From Pseudomonas alloputida (lineage in GTDB: Bacteria; Pseudomonadota; Gammaproteobacteria; Pseudomonadales; Pseudomonadaceae), in assembly GCF_021283545.2 (NCBI RefSeq), contig NZ_CP128540.1:5492501-5556500 (forward strand): a stretch of DNA of 64,000 nt, written 5' to 3'. The notes under the pieces are model-generated. The model was not told the origin of the DNA, searched no databases, and was given only the letters and a program-made list of their open reading frames with translations. The translations under genes and the position numbers were made by a program. Shown one piece after another: positions 1 through 9,483 of this stretch; positions within the stretch are counted from its first letter, which is position 1, and every line of letters starts with the position of its first letter.

Positions 1-105
1 CCCGGGATCAGGCCCCAGCAGGTTCATCGCCGCTTCATATAGCCACCACACCGGGAACAGGCAGCCTACGATGAAGATGGCCAAGCGAAACCAGGGGTAA
101 CGCAT
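1..105 (-). CDS. msrQ: MsrQ, heme-binding subunit of methionine sulfoxide reductase (5' part only)
   Basis: Only the first 35 codons lie in the window; the gene runs off the left edge. The translation begins [20 protein letters not shown], which is one hydrophobic membrane segment, as expected for the N-terminus of MsrQ, the b-type-cytochrome-like membrane protein that passes electrons to periplasmic MsrP. The start ATG shares its A with the msrP stop codon (TGATG), so the two genes are translationally coupled. The identification depends on this N-terminus together with the directly preceding msrP. The rest of the protein cannot be checked here. Confidence 0.9.
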   Translation of the reverse strand, partial: MRYPWFRLAIFIVGCLFPVWWLYEAAMNLLGPDPG

Positions 106-1118
106 CAGTAGTTCTTCCGCAGATCGAGCCCGGTATACAGCGACGCCACTTCATCGGCATAGCCATTGAACATCTGTGTCTCCCGCACGTTGGGGCTGAA
201 CAACCCGCTGGGCAAACGACGTTCGCGCGCCTGGCTCCAGCGCGGGTGGTCGACTGTCGGGTTCACATTGGCATAGAAACCATATTCATCCGGCGCCAGC
301 CCTTCCCAGGTAGTACCGGGCTGCTCCGCTACCAGGCTGATGCGCACAATCGACTTGATGCTCTTGAAGCCATACTTCCAAGGCACCACCAAACGCAACG
401 GCGCACCGTTCTGGTTGGGCAGTTCCCGGCCGTACATACCCACCGCGAGAATTGCCAACGGGTGCATCGCCTCATCCAGGCGCAACCCTTCTCTATAAGG
501 CCAGTCGATCAAGGCGAAGCCAGAACGTTGCCCCGGCATATGCTGCGGATCCTTCAGCGTTTCGAAACGCACATAACGCGCACTGGAAGTCGGCTCAACC
601 TGCTTGAGCACCTGAGCCAAAGGGAACCCCAGCCACGGAATGACCATCGACCACGCCTCTACGCAGCGCAGCCGATAGATCCGCTCCTCAAGCTGATAGG
701 GTTTGACGAAGTCCTCCAGTGCATAGCGTCCGGGCTTGCGCACCTCACCATCCACCACAATGGACCACGGTTCGGTCTTCAGGCTGTCGCCATTGGCCGC
801 CGGGTCGCCCTTGTCGGGCCCGAACTCGTAGAAGTTGTTGTAGTGAGTGGCATCCTTGAACGGCGTGATCGCCTCGTCCTTCACCGTCACCGCCTGCCAG
901 CGCGTGGCCGCGAGCTTGTCAGTGAACCAGGCCGGCGCGGCCCCAGCCTGCACATCGGCATAACGCGACATTTGCGCCGCGCCCACCCCGCCCGGCAATG
1001 CGCCTAGCGCCAAGCCAGCCAATGAGCCACCCAGCAGGGTACGACGGGAAAGGTAAATGCCTTCGGGGGTGATCTCCGACGCCTTGCACTCGGAAGACCT
1101 GGGAAGCTTGATAAGCAT
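105..1118 (-). CDS. msrP: MsrP, periplasmic protein-methionine-sulfoxide reductase catalytic subunit
   Basis: The product has 337 residues and is a molybdenum-cofactor enzyme that reduces oxidised methionines in periplasmic proteins, taking electrons from MsrQ. A twin-arginine signal is visible (SRRTLLGG, residues 24-31) with a small-residue cleavage region about 20 residues later. The sulfite-oxidase-like fold carries the expected molybdenum-ligating cysteine in RLRCVEAW, near Cys152. I prefer the ATG at 1118 to the in-frame ATG at 1130, because GGAG lies 6 bases upstream of 1118 and nothing comparable precedes 1130. This ribosome-binding site lies in one arm of an inverted repeat described separately. 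msrQ follows with a one-base overlap. Confidence 0.95.
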   Translation of the reverse strand: MLIKLPRSSECKASEITPEGIYLSRRTLLGGSLAGLALGALPGGVGAAQMSRYADVQAGAAPAWFTDKLAATRWQAVTVKDEAITPFKDATHYNNFYEFGPDKGDPAANGDSLKTEPWSIVVDGEVRKPGRYALEDFVKPYQLEERIYRLRCVEAWSMVIPWLGFPLAQVLKQVEPTSSARYVRFETLKDPQHMPGQRSGFALIDWPYREGLRLDEAMHPLAILAVGMYGRELPNQNGAPLRLVVPWKYGFKSIKSIVRISLVAEQPGTTWEGLAPDEYGFYANVNPTVDHPRWSQARERRLPSGLFSPNVRETQMFNGYADEVASLYTGLDLRKNY

Positions 1119-1120
1119 GA

Positions 1121-1171
1121 ACGGCTCCATAGCACTGAGTAACGGATGTACCAGTAAGACTATGGAGCCGT
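1121..1171 (-). promoter_or_regulatory. Inverted repeat covering the msrP ribosome-binding site
   Basis: ACGGCTCCATAG (1121-1132) and CTATGGAGCCGT (1160-1171) are perfect 12-base complements separated by 27 bases. In the msrP transcript the downstream arm contains the GGAG that serves the ATG at 1118, so the fold would hide the ribosome-binding site. There is no T-run, so it does not look like an intrinsic terminator. The repeat is seen directly; a regulatory role is inferred. Confidence 0.5.
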
Positions 1172-1197
1172 GAGGTTATTCCAGCGTTAAGTGATTT

Positions 1198-2049
1198 TCA
1201 CGCTTTGCGACGGCGCGCCTTCAGCAGGAACTGGATCGGCCCCGATGCTGCATAGGCAAGGAAGATCAACAGCAGGATACGCGGCGGGTCGCTGAACACG
1301 ACGGCAAACACCAGCACCACCGCCAGGATCGCCACGAACGGGACGCGCCCCTTGAGGTCCAGCTCCTTGAAACTGTTGTACTTGATGTTGCTGACCATCA
1401 GCATGCCAGCAGCAGCCACCAGCAGCGCGACCAGGAACGACAGCTTGGAGCCCTGGATGCCGTAGTCGCTGAACGCCCATACGGTGCCTGCCACCACACC
1501 GGCGGCAGCCGGGCTGGCCAGGCCGATGAAGTAGCGCTTGTCGGCGGTACCGACCTGGGTATTGAAGCGCGCCAGGCGCAACGCGGCACCGGCCACATAG
1601 ATGAAGGCAACCATCCAGCCGACCTTGCCCATGTCACCCAGCGCCCAGCCGAAGGCCAGCAAAGCCGGGGCCACGCCGAAGGCGACCATATCCGACAGCG
1701 AGTCATACTCGGCACCGAAGGCACTCTGGGTATTGGTCATGCGCGCAACGCGGCCGTCCAGGCCGTCGAGCACCATGGCCACGAAGATGGCGATAGCGGC
1801 AAAAGCGAAGTACTTGCTCGCCTCGCGCGGGTCGCCGGCACTCAGGGCGCTCTGTGCGCTCATCGAGCTGATGATGGAATAGAAACCGGCAAACAGGTTG
1901 GCGGTGGTAAACAGGTTGGGCAACAGGTAGATGCCGCGGTGGCGCACCTTGCGGCCTTCGGCGTCATGCCCTTCTTCAACGTGCTCATCGACAGGTAGCA
2001 GGCTTTCGGCGTCGGAGGGCTTGTTCGGCTCTTCGGGACGTTCGCTCAT
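1198..2049 (-). CDS. pssA: CDP-diacylglycerol--serine O-phosphatidyltransferase
   Basis: The product (283 residues) is a membrane enzyme that makes phosphatidylserine, the precursor of phosphatidylethanolamine, from CDP-diacylglycerol and serine. The CDP-alcohol phosphatidyltransferase signature is complete: DGLDGRVAR followed by G-x3-D-x3-D, spanning about residues 95-120. About six to eight hydrophobic segments follow a charged N-terminal tail of some 40 residues. This is the type II multi-membrane enzyme, unlike the phospholipase-D-type PssA of E. coli. It lies between ilvC and msrP on the same strand, and a terminator behind ilvC separates it from the ilv operon. Confidence 0.95.
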   Translation of the reverse strand: MSERPEEPNKPSDAESLLPVDEHVEEGHDAEGRKVRHRGIYLLPNLFTTANLFAGFYSIISSMSAQSALSAGDPREASKYFAFAAIAIFVAMVLDGLDGRVARMTNTQSAFGAEYDSLSDMVAFGVAPALLAFGWALGDMGKVGWMVAFIYVAGAALRLARFNTQVGTADKRYFIGLASPAAAGVVAGTVWAFSDYGIQGSKLSFLVALLVAAAGMLMVSNIKYNSFKELDLKGRVPFVAILAVVLVFAVVFSDPPRILLLIFLAYAASGPIQFLLKARRRKA

Positions 2050-2156
2050 GGAGGGTACCTTGCAACAGGATGGAAAATGTTCGACACGGGCCCGCGAAAC
2101 AGGTTCTGACAGCGAGCCACTGGTCTGCTTTATACCAGAAGCTGGATGCCAGAACG

Positions 2157-2184
2157 AAAAAACGCGGCCGAAGCCGCGTTTTTC
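2157..2184 (-). terminator. Intrinsic terminator after ilvC
   Basis: Read on the minus strand, AACGCGGC-TTCG-GCCGCGTT is followed by TTTTTT, 16 bases after the ilvC stop. It has a GC-rich stem, a stable tetraloop and a U-tract. A-runs on the other side could make it bidirectional, but no plus-strand gene ends here. Confidence 0.85.
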
Positions 2185-2199
2185 ATCTTTCGATAAGAC

Positions 2200-3258
<1,059 letters not shown>

Positions 3259-3272
3259 CTAATTTTTTGGAT

Positions 3273-3764
3273 TTAGATGCTGAGCACTTTGTCGCCACGG
3301 GCAATGCCGGTAACGCCGCTGCGCACGGTTTCCAGAATCGATGCAGTGCCGATCGCCTGGATGAAGCTGTCCAGTTTGTCGCTGGTACCGCTCAGCTGCA
3401 CGGTGTACACGCTGGCGGTCACGTCGACGATCTGGCCACGGAAGATATCCGTGGTGCGCTTGATCTCGGCACGCTGGGCACCGGTGGCCTTGACCTTGAC
3501 CAACATCAGTTCACGCTCGATGTGAGCGCTTTCCGACAGGTCGACAAGCTTGACCACTTCGACCAGCTTGTTCAGGTTCTTGGTGATCTGTTCGATCACT
3601 TCGTCATGGCCAACGGTGGTCAGCGTCAGACGCGACAGGGTCGGGTCTTCGGTTGGCGCTACAGTCAGGCTTTCAATGTTGTAGTTGCGCTGGGAGAACA
3701 GGCCGACCACGCGGGACAACGCACCTGGTTCGTTTTCCAGCAGCAGGGAAATGATGTGCCGCAT
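3273..3764 (-). CDS. ilvH: Acetolactate synthase small (regulatory) subunit
   Basis: The product (163 residues) has an N-terminal ACT domain (about residues 2-78; HIISLLLENEPGALSRVVGL) that binds valine and confers feedback inhibition on the catalytic subunit, plus a C-terminal ALS_ss domain. The length matches IlvH of E. coli acetohydroxyacid synthase III. The start codon lies one base after the ilvI stop, so translation is almost certainly coupled and the two subunits are made together. ilvC follows. The assignment rests on clear family sequence. Confidence 0.97.
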   Translation of the reverse strand: MRHIISLLLENEPGALSRVVGLFSQRNYNIESLTVAPTEDPTLSRLTLTTVGHDEVIEQITKNLNKLVEVVKLVDLSESAHIERELMLVKVKATGAQRAEIKRTTDIFRGQIVDVTASVYTVQLSGTSDKLDSFIQAIGTASILETVRSGVTGIARGDKVLSI

Positions 3765-3765
3765 A

Positions 3766-5490
3766 TCAGGTACGCTCCGTCTTGCTCAGCCACATGTCAC
3801 GCATCGAGCCATCCTTGATCTGCATCGGATAGACGTGCTCACTGCGGTCAACCGCGATGTCGATGAACACCAGACGGTCCTTCATCGCAAACGCTTCTTC
3901 CAGCTTCGGCTTGAGGTCCTTCAGGCTGGTGATGCGGATACCCACATGGCCATAGGCCTCAGCCAGCTTGATAAAGTCAGGCAGCGACTCGACGTACGAG
4001 TGCGAGTGACGACCGTTGTAGGCCATGTCCTGCCACTGGCGGACCATGCCCAACACGCCGTTGTTCAGGTTGACGATCTTCACCGGCAGGCCGTATTGCA
4101 TGCAGGTGGACAGCTCCTGGATGTTCATCTGGATGCTGCCTTCGCCGGTCACACAGGCCACGTCCTGATCCGGGAAGTTGAGCTTGACGCCCATCGCCGC
4201 CGGGAAGCCGAAGCCCATGGTGCCCAGGCCACCGGAGTTGATCCAGCGGTTTGGCTTGTTGAAGCGGTAGTACTGCGCGGCAAACATCTGGTGCTGGCCC
4301 ACGTCGGAAGTGACGAAGGCATCGCCATTGGTCACTTCGCACAGTGTCTCGATGACTTTCTGCGGTTTGATGACGTTGCCATCGCCCTTGTCGTAAGGGA
4401 ACAACTCGCCATTGCCACGCCATTCGTCAATCTGCTTCCACCAGGCATCCAGCGCCGCCTTGTCAGGCTGCTCGCCGATTTCCTTGAGGATGCCGAGCAT
4501 TTCGCTGAGCACGCTGTCGACCGGGCCGACGATTGGCACGTCGGCCTTGATCATCTTCGAGATCGACGCCGGGTCGATGTCGATGTGAATGATCTTGGCG
4601 TTCGGGCAGAACTTGGCCGGGCCGTTTACAACGCGGTCGTCGAAACGCGCACCGACGGCAAAGATGACATCGGCATGATGCATGGCCATGTTGGCGGTGT
4701 AGCTGCCATGCATGCCGAGCATGCCGAGGAACTGGCGGTCGGTACCCGGGAAGCCACCCAACCCCATCAGGGTATTGGTGACCGGCAGGTTCAGCGACTT
4801 GGCGATTTCAGTCAGGGCTTCGGAGCCACCGCCGAGGATCACACCGCCACCGGAGTAGACGACCGGGCGCTTGGCCGCCAGAAGCATCTCGGCAGCCTTG
4901 CGGATCTGGCCGGAGTGACCGCGGACCGCCGGGCTGTAGGAGCGCAGCTTGACCTTTTTCGGGTAGACGTATTCGAACTTCTCAGCCGGGTTGGTCATAT
5001 CTTTTGGAATGTCGACCACGACTGGACCTGGACGACCGGATTGCGCCAGGTAGAAAGCTTTTTTCAGAACTTCAGGGATCTCGGTCGGATTCTTGATCAT
5101 GAAGCTGTGCTTCACGATCGGCCGCGAGATACCAATCATGTCGGTTTCCTGGAAGGCATCGGTGCCCACCATGGTGCTAGGCACCTGGCCGGACAGGATG
5201 ACCATCGGAATCGAGTCCATGTAGGCGGTGGCAATACCGGTAATGGCATTGGTCGCGCCAGGACCGGAGGTTACCAGCACCACACCGGCCTTGCCGGTGG
5301 CGCGAGCGTAGCCGTCCGCCATATGGGTGGCCGCCTGCTCGTGACGAACCAGGATGTGTTCCACTTCCGGTTCTTTGAACAGTGCGTCGTAAACATGCAG
5401 GAGAGCACCACCAGGGTACCCGTAGATGTGCTTAACGCCTTCGTCACGCAAGAAGCGGACGACCATCTCAGCGCCAGATAAAAGCTCCAC
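3766..5490 (-). CDS. ilvI: Acetolactate synthase large (catalytic) subunit
   Basis: The product (574 residues) is the thiamine-diphosphate enzyme that condenses pyruvate with pyruvate or 2-oxobutyrate, the committed step of branched-chain amino acid synthesis. The catalytic glutamate ([15 protein letters not shown], Glu51), the PGATN segment and the ThDP motif beginning GEGSIQMN and ending NLNN (about 446-476) are present, along with the central FAD-binding domain. I chose the GTG at 5490 because GAGG lies 8 bases upstream; an in-frame GTG at 5499 would overlap that ribosome-binding site. It is the first gene of ilvI-ilvH-ilvC, with a promoter about 240 bases upstream. Confidence 0.96.
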   Translation of the reverse strand: MELLSGAEMVVRFLRDEGVKHIYGYPGGALLHVYDALFKEPEVEHILVRHEQAATHMADGYARATGKAGVVLVTSGPGATNAITGIATAYMDSIPMVILSGQVPSTMVGTDAFQETDMIGISRPIVKHSFMIKNPTEIPEVLKKAFYLAQSGRPGPVVVDIPKDMTNPAEKFEYVYPKKVKLRSYSPAVRGHSGQIRKAAEMLLAAKRPVVYSGGGVILGGGSEALTEIAKSLNLPVTNTLMGLGGFPGTDRQFLGMLGMHGSYTANMAMHHADVIFAVGARFDDRVVNGPAKFCPNAKIIHIDIDPASISKMIKADVPIVGPVDSVLSEMLGILKEIGEQPDKAALDAWWKQIDEWRGNGELFPYDKGDGNVIKPQKVIETLCEVTNGDAFVTSDVGQHQMFAAQYYRFNKPNRWINSGGLGTMGFGFPAAMGVKLNFPDQDVACVTGEGSIQMNIQELSTCMQYGLPVKIVNLNNGVLGMVRQWQDMAYNGRHSHSYVESLPDFIKLAEAYGHVGIRITSLKDLKPKLEEAFAMKDRLVFIDIAVDRSEHVYPMQIKDGSMRDMWLSKTERT

Positions 5491-5732
5491 GTTGTTCACC
5501 TCTAAAACGCCAGAATACCGCCCTCACTGGACGGGTCTTAATAGGTTTACTGCCAAGCAGAGCATGAGCGAACGTCAGCACTGACTGAGCAAGTATTGGG
5601 AGATCCCCAGAGTGTTGCGGGGGTTTCCCACCCAGCGCGAGGTAACGCGTTGCGGGGTGTAACAGGTCGGCGCGGGTGTGCACCTCATGATCTGCTTAGC
5701 GGGTCTGCTTCTGGCAGTCCCTCTACAGCGGA
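5491..5732 (-). promoter_or_regulatory. Long 5' leader of the ilvIHC transcript
   Basis: The predicted start of transcription near 5732 leaves about 240 untranslated bases before ilvI. The leader contains an ATG at about 5689 that opens a 37-codon frame ending in TGA. That frame has no run of Ile, Val or Leu codons, so it is not a classical branched-chain attenuation peptide. A second frame (GTG at 5683) overlaps the ilvI start. A TGCCAGAAGCAG segment near the 5' end could pair, with one bulge, with CTGCTTGGCA near the 3' end. I cannot assign a mechanism. Confidence 0.4.
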
Positions 5733-5738
5733 AGTTGG

Positions 5739-5767
5739 ATTCTTGTGATTCGGCGCCAACAAGTCAA
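5739..5767 (-). promoter_or_regulatory. Sigma-70 type promoter of ilvIHC
   Basis: On the minus strand TTGACT (5767-5762) is followed by a 17-base spacer and AAGAAT (5744-5739). AT-rich sequence resembling an UP element lies immediately upstream (about 5770-5800). This is the best promoter-like sequence between yqcC and ilvI. Confidence 0.6.
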
Positions 5768-5850
5768 GAAAAATTATTGCCAATTTTTCCTCAAGATGAA
5801 TTCCTGCCACCACTAAAAATCGCTTCAGCAGCAGAATTAAGAAGATTTCC

Positions 5851-5879
5851 AAAAAAAAGGGCCACAATCTGCGGCCCTT
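5851..5879 (-). terminator. Intrinsic terminator after yqcC
   Basis: On the minus strand AAGGGCCGC-AGATT-GTGGCCCTT runs into eight consecutive T residues, about 20 bases after the yqcC stop. It isolates the mrcB-lipoprotein-yqcC unit from the ilv promoter. Confidence 0.85.
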
Positions 5880-5898
5880 GACGGAAAAACTGAAGAAA

Positions 5899-6231
5899 TC
5901 AGGCGGAAGGAGCGATCAATTGATCAAAAGCTGCCAACAGGCGGCGTAGCTCACGACTTTGCTCCGGCCGGTCGGTAAACACGGTTTCGGCCATGACAAG
6001 GATGCTCGATGCATTGGGCAGCGGGTGCCCCAGCTCGATGATGATCTTCATGCGGGGCAGGAAGATCCATTGCAGCCACTGCTCAAAACTGAGGGTATCC
6101 ACGGCGAACGGCACCGTACTGGCCAGTGCCTCGTCGCTTGGCGGCTCGTCATCCCACCAACCTTGCACCTGCAGCTCGCGCTCGATCAAGAGCAGGTGGT
6201 CGGCAATATCCAGCACGCGTTGCTCGATCAT
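5899..6231 (-). CDS. yqcC: YqcC family protein
   Basis: The product is a small soluble protein of 110 residues that matches the YqcC family (conserved centre FEQWLQWIFLPRMKIIIELG). The molecular function is not established. In enterobacteria yqcC is adjacent to truC, a pseudouridine synthase gene; here it follows a TPR lipoprotein and mrcB instead. The ATG at 6231 shares its A with the stop of the upstream lipoprotein gene (TGATG), indicating translational coupling. No strong ribosome-binding site is present, consistent with that. A terminator follows. Confidence 0.85.
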   Translation of the reverse strand: MIEQRVLDIADHLLLIERELQVQGWWDDEPPSDEALASTVPFAVDTLSFEQWLQWIFLPRMKIIIELGHPLPNASSILVMAETVFTDRPEQSRELRRLLAAFDQLIAPSA

Positions 6232-7019
6232 CACGAATTGACCCGCGCCTTTTGCCGGGCCAGCGCAGCCCCAGCGCTGTCACCCTGCTTTTCACGGGCC
6301 TGGGCGATCGTGTTCCAAAGCTCTGCCTGCAGGCTTGGGCGGCCGTTGGCGTAAGTCAGGGCGCGGCGCGCCAACTGCTCGGCCTGCGCTGCATCACCTT
6401 GCGAAAGGCGCACCTGGGCCAGGCGATACAGCACCTGCGGCTCACGCGGAGCAATGCGCTGGGCACGTTCAAGGCTCGAAGCGGCACCGTTGAAGTCGCC
6501 GCTGCCCTGCTGCGTCTGCGCGGTGGTCAACAGTGCCAGCACAGGACCGTCCAGCTGCTCGTCGGCCGACAGGCCGCCGGCGGCGGCGCTGCGCGGAATA
6601 CCGGTTGGCGCACTGGCGCTTTGCGGGGTGCTGTTCATCGCAGCGATGTCGAAGGGTTCGTCGGCAATCGGGTTGGGATTGGTGGTCATCGGCGCCGAAC
6701 TGACAGGCCCTGTACTGATCGGCCCTGGCGTGATCGGCGAGGTACTGATCGGCGCGGCGCCATTGGACGCCGGGAACGTCTGGATGCCCGAAGCGCCTGC
6801 GCCCTGCGGGATCATCACGGTGACACCGGAATCCTCCGGCAGCGTCTGCGCCTGGGCGGTGCCGGCGTTATAGCCACCCGCCGAGCGGTTGGCCGTCACG
6901 CGTTCGCTGTTGGACACGCGGGTGCTCGAATCGACCACCGGAATATTGCCACGCGGGACGCTGGAGCACCCCTGGAGCACAGCCAACGCCGTCACGGCAG
7001 GAAACAGCCACTTGTTCAC
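6231..7019 (-). CDS. Tetratricopeptide-repeat outer-membrane lipoprotein
   Basis: The product has 262 residues. A short signal sequence ends in the lipobox LAVLQGC, with the lipidated cysteine at residue 18. A low-complexity stretch rich in Pro, Ser, Thr and Gly follows (about residues 60-150). The C-terminal part (about 165-262) consists of helical TPR-like repeats (FNGAASSLERAQRIAPREPQ, GDAAQAEQLARRALTYANG). I chose the GTG at 7019, because AGG lies 6 bases upstream and it gives a normal MNKW signal start; an ATG at 7031 is the alternative. It directly follows mrcB and is coupled to yqcC. A role assisting PBP1B, like other lipoprotein activators, is only a guess from position. Confidence 0.8.
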   Translation of the reverse strand: MNKWLFPAVTALAVLQGCSSVPRGNIPVVDSSTRVSNSERVTANRSAGGYNAGTAQAQTLPEDSGVTVMIPQGAGASGIQTFPASNGAAPISTSPITPGPISTGPVSSAPMTTNPNPIADEPFDIAAMNSTPQSASAPTGIPRSAAAGGLSADEQLDGPVLALLTTAQTQQGSGDFNGAASSLERAQRIAPREPQVLYRLAQVRLSQGDAAQAEQLARRALTYANGRPSLQAELWNTIAQAREKQGDSAGAALARQKARVNS

Positions 7020-7046
7020 ATCACACCTCATCAATGCAGCCTGTGC

Positions 7047-9368
7047 TTAATTCATCCAGCCTTTGACCCAGTCCATTACCGATTCTACTGGGTCCTGCTC
7101 GCCGCCACAGGCTGCGCCGGCCGGCGGTTCGCTCCCGCGAATATACGGCATCTGCACCGCTCCCGGACAGCTGGCATCAGACCCATGGCCACTGTAGGGG
7201 TCGATCCAGGCCTGCACCACGTTATCCGGTTGCGGCATGTCCAGCGGCAGCGGGTCGGCCTTCTTCATGAAGCTGGTCCACACCTGCAAGGCGCCGGTGG
7301 CGCCGGTAAACGGTGTCTTGCCGTTATCGTCACGCCCCATCCACACCACGGCCAGCAGATCCTGACTGAAGCCGGAGAACCAGCTGTCACGCGAGTCGTT
7401 ACTGGTACCGGTCTTGCCCGCCAGGGTCAGCGAGCGTGGCAAGGTGTTGTACACCGAGCGCCCTGTACCTTCGCGCATTACGCGTTGCATGGCGTTCTGC
7501 ACCAGGTAAATGGCACCTGGGTCGAAGGTTTGCTGGATCTGGAACGGGTAGCGCTTGAGCGGCTCGCCCTCGGCGGTGAGCACGCTGCGGATGCCGCGCA
7601 TCGGCGTGTTGAAGCCACCGTTGGCGATGGTCTGGTACATGGTTGCCACCTGCATCGGCGACATGCCACCTGCCCCCAGCAACATGGCCGGGAATGCAGG
7701 CCAGTCGACATTCACGCCCAAGCGACCGATGGTCTTGATCACGTTCGGCACACCCACTTCCAGGCCGAGCTTGGCGGTCGACAGGTTGTAGGAGTTGGCC
7801 AGCCCCTGGTACAGGTAGATCGTGCCATGCGGGCGGCGGTCATAGTTTTGCGGGCGCCAGACTTGGCCGTCAGCGCCCTTGACCGAAAATGGCTCGTCCT
7901 GCACCCAACTGGTCAGGGTGTACTTGCTCGGCTGCTCCAGCGCAGTCAGGTATACCGACGGCTTGACCAACGAGCCGATCGGCCGCACAGCATCGATGGC
8001 CCGGTTGAAGCCGGCGAAGCCTGCCTGGCGGCTACCGATCAGCGCCTGTACTTCACCGGTCTCAGGGTTGGTCACGACCATCGCCGCTTCCACATCGTCT
8101 GCCCCCTTGCGGCCCGCCAGGCGCTTGAAGGTCTCGCTCATCGAGGTTTCGGCCTTCATCTGCAGGATAGGGTCGAAGCTGGTAAAGATGCGCAGGCCTT
8201 CTTCGGTCAAGTCCTCGTCGCGGTAATCCTGGCGCAACTGTCGCTTGACCAGGTCGAGGAAGGCTGGGAACGAGCTGTCGGCCAGGCTGCCACGCTTGGT
8301 CACGCCCAGCGGCATTTTCTTCGCCGCATCGACTTCTGCCTGGCTGGCCACGCCCTGCTCGGCCACCAGGTCGAGCACCAGGTTGCGGCGAGCCAGGGCC
8401 CGCTCGGGGTGACGCCGCGGGTTGTAGTAGGACGGGCCTTTGACCATGCCTACCAGCAGGGCGATCTGATGCAGTTTCAGCTCGGACAGCGGCTGGCTGA
8501 AGAAGAACTGGCTAGCCAGACCAAAGCCGTGCACCGCGCGCTGACCGTCCTGGCCGACGAACACCTCGTTGAGGTAGGCCTCAAGGATTTCGCGTTTGTC
8601 GTAGTGCAGTTCGAGCAGGACCGCCATCATCGCCTCGGTCAGCTTGCGGCTGAGGCTGCGCTCGCTGCTGAGGTAGAAGTTCTTCACCAACTGCTGGGTC
8701 AGGGTACTGCCACCCTGGCGCATCGAGCCGGACGACGTGTTGACCCACATGGCCCGGACGATGGACTTTGGCGACACGCCGAAGTGGCTGTAGAACTCGC
8801 GGTCCTCCGTTGCCACCAAGGTTTCGAGCAGATATTTGGGTACCTGATCGATCTTGATCAGGATGCGGTCTTCGAGATTTTTCGGGTAGATGCCGCCGAT
8901 CATCAGCGGCTCCAGCCGCACCACGTCAAGCGCCTTGCCGTTGGCACCGGAAAGGCCCGCAACGTAATCGCCAGAGAAGCGCACGCGGACGAACTGCGCC
9001 GGTTCCATGCCCTCGTAGAACTGGAAGCCACGGGTATTGAGGTCGACGGTATTGCCGTTGACGGACGCAGCGCCCGGGCCGTTGGCCGCGCTTTCGCGAC
9101 GGTAGCCGAGCGCATCGAGCTCGGTGAGGAAGTCGTTCTTGCTCAACTTCTGGCCGGTGAACAGCTCCAGCGGTCGGGCATACACTTTGGCCGGGATGGT
9201 CCAGCGCTTGCCGGAGAACTTTTCCTGGACGACGGCATCGAGGTAAACCGCGAAGCCGGCAACGATCACCAGGCCAACCAGGCTGAGCTTCAAAGCCCAG
9301 CCCAGCCAGGCGCGGGAGCGGCCGGTCGGGCGTTTCTGAGGGGTGCGGGGATTTCGGGTTCGGGTCAT
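7047..9368 (-). CDS. mrcB: Penicillin-binding protein 1B, bifunctional peptidoglycan synthase
   Basis: The product (773 residues) polymerises lipid II and crosslinks the strands. After a basic cytoplasmic tail there is one membrane segment (about residues 22-44), then a UB2H-like domain (about 55-150). The glycosyltransferase-51 domain has the catalytic Glu188 in EDREFYSHFG and the GGSTLTQQLVKN motif. The transpeptidase domain has SLVK (Ser near 466), SYN in NSYNLSTAKLG and KTGTSN near 650. The architecture is that of PBP1B rather than PBP1A. It is probably the first gene of a short operon with the TPR lipoprotein and yqcC. Confidence 0.97.
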   Translation of the reverse strand: MTRTRNPRTPQKRPTGRSRAWLGWALKLSLVGLVIVAGFAVYLDAVVQEKFSGKRWTIPAKVYARPLELFTGQKLSKNDFLTELDALGYRRESAANGPGAASVNGNTVDLNTRGFQFYEGMEPAQFVRVRFSGDYVAGLSGANGKALDVVRLEPLMIGGIYPKNLEDRILIKIDQVPKYLLETLVATEDREFYSHFGVSPKSIVRAMWVNTSSGSMRQGGSTLTQQLVKNFYLSSERSLSRKLTEAMMAVLLELHYDKREILEAYLNEVFVGQDGQRAVHGFGLASQFFFSQPLSELKLHQIALLVGMVKGPSYYNPRRHPERALARRNLVLDLVAEQGVASQAEVDAAKKMPLGVTKRGSLADSSFPAFLDLVKRQLRQDYRDEDLTEEGLRIFTSFDPILQMKAETSMSETFKRLAGRKGADDVEAAMVVTNPETGEVQALIGSRQAGFAGFNRAIDAVRPIGSLVKPSVYLTALEQPSKYTLTSWVQDEPFSVKGADGQVWRPQNYDRRPHGTIYLYQGLANSYNLSTAKLGLEVGVPNVIKTIGRLGVNVDWPAFPAMLLGAGGMSPMQVATMYQTIANGGFNTPMRGIRSVLTAEGEPLKRYPFQIQQTFDPGAIYLVQNAMQRVMREGTGRSVYNTLPRSLTLAGKTGTSNDSRDSWFSGFSQDLLAVVWMGRDDNGKTPFTGATGALQVWTSFMKKADPLPLDMPQPDNVVQAWIDPYSGHGSDASCPGAVQMPYIRGSEPPAGAACGGEQDPVESVMDWVKGWMN

Positions 9369-9483
9369 GGCGGCGGATTATACGCACTTTATAAAGGCTG
9401 GGCAGACGGCCCGGCGGTAGGCAGGGACGGCACCATTGACCATAATGGCGCATTCGAATTCCCTTGCCCCGGAAGGATTTGCC

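Noticed and set aside
5468..5683. A 71-codon GTG-initiated frame in the ilvI leader overlapping the ilvI start
   Set aside because: It has no ribosome-binding site and its end overlaps the ilvI start. It is kept only as a possibility under the leader finding.
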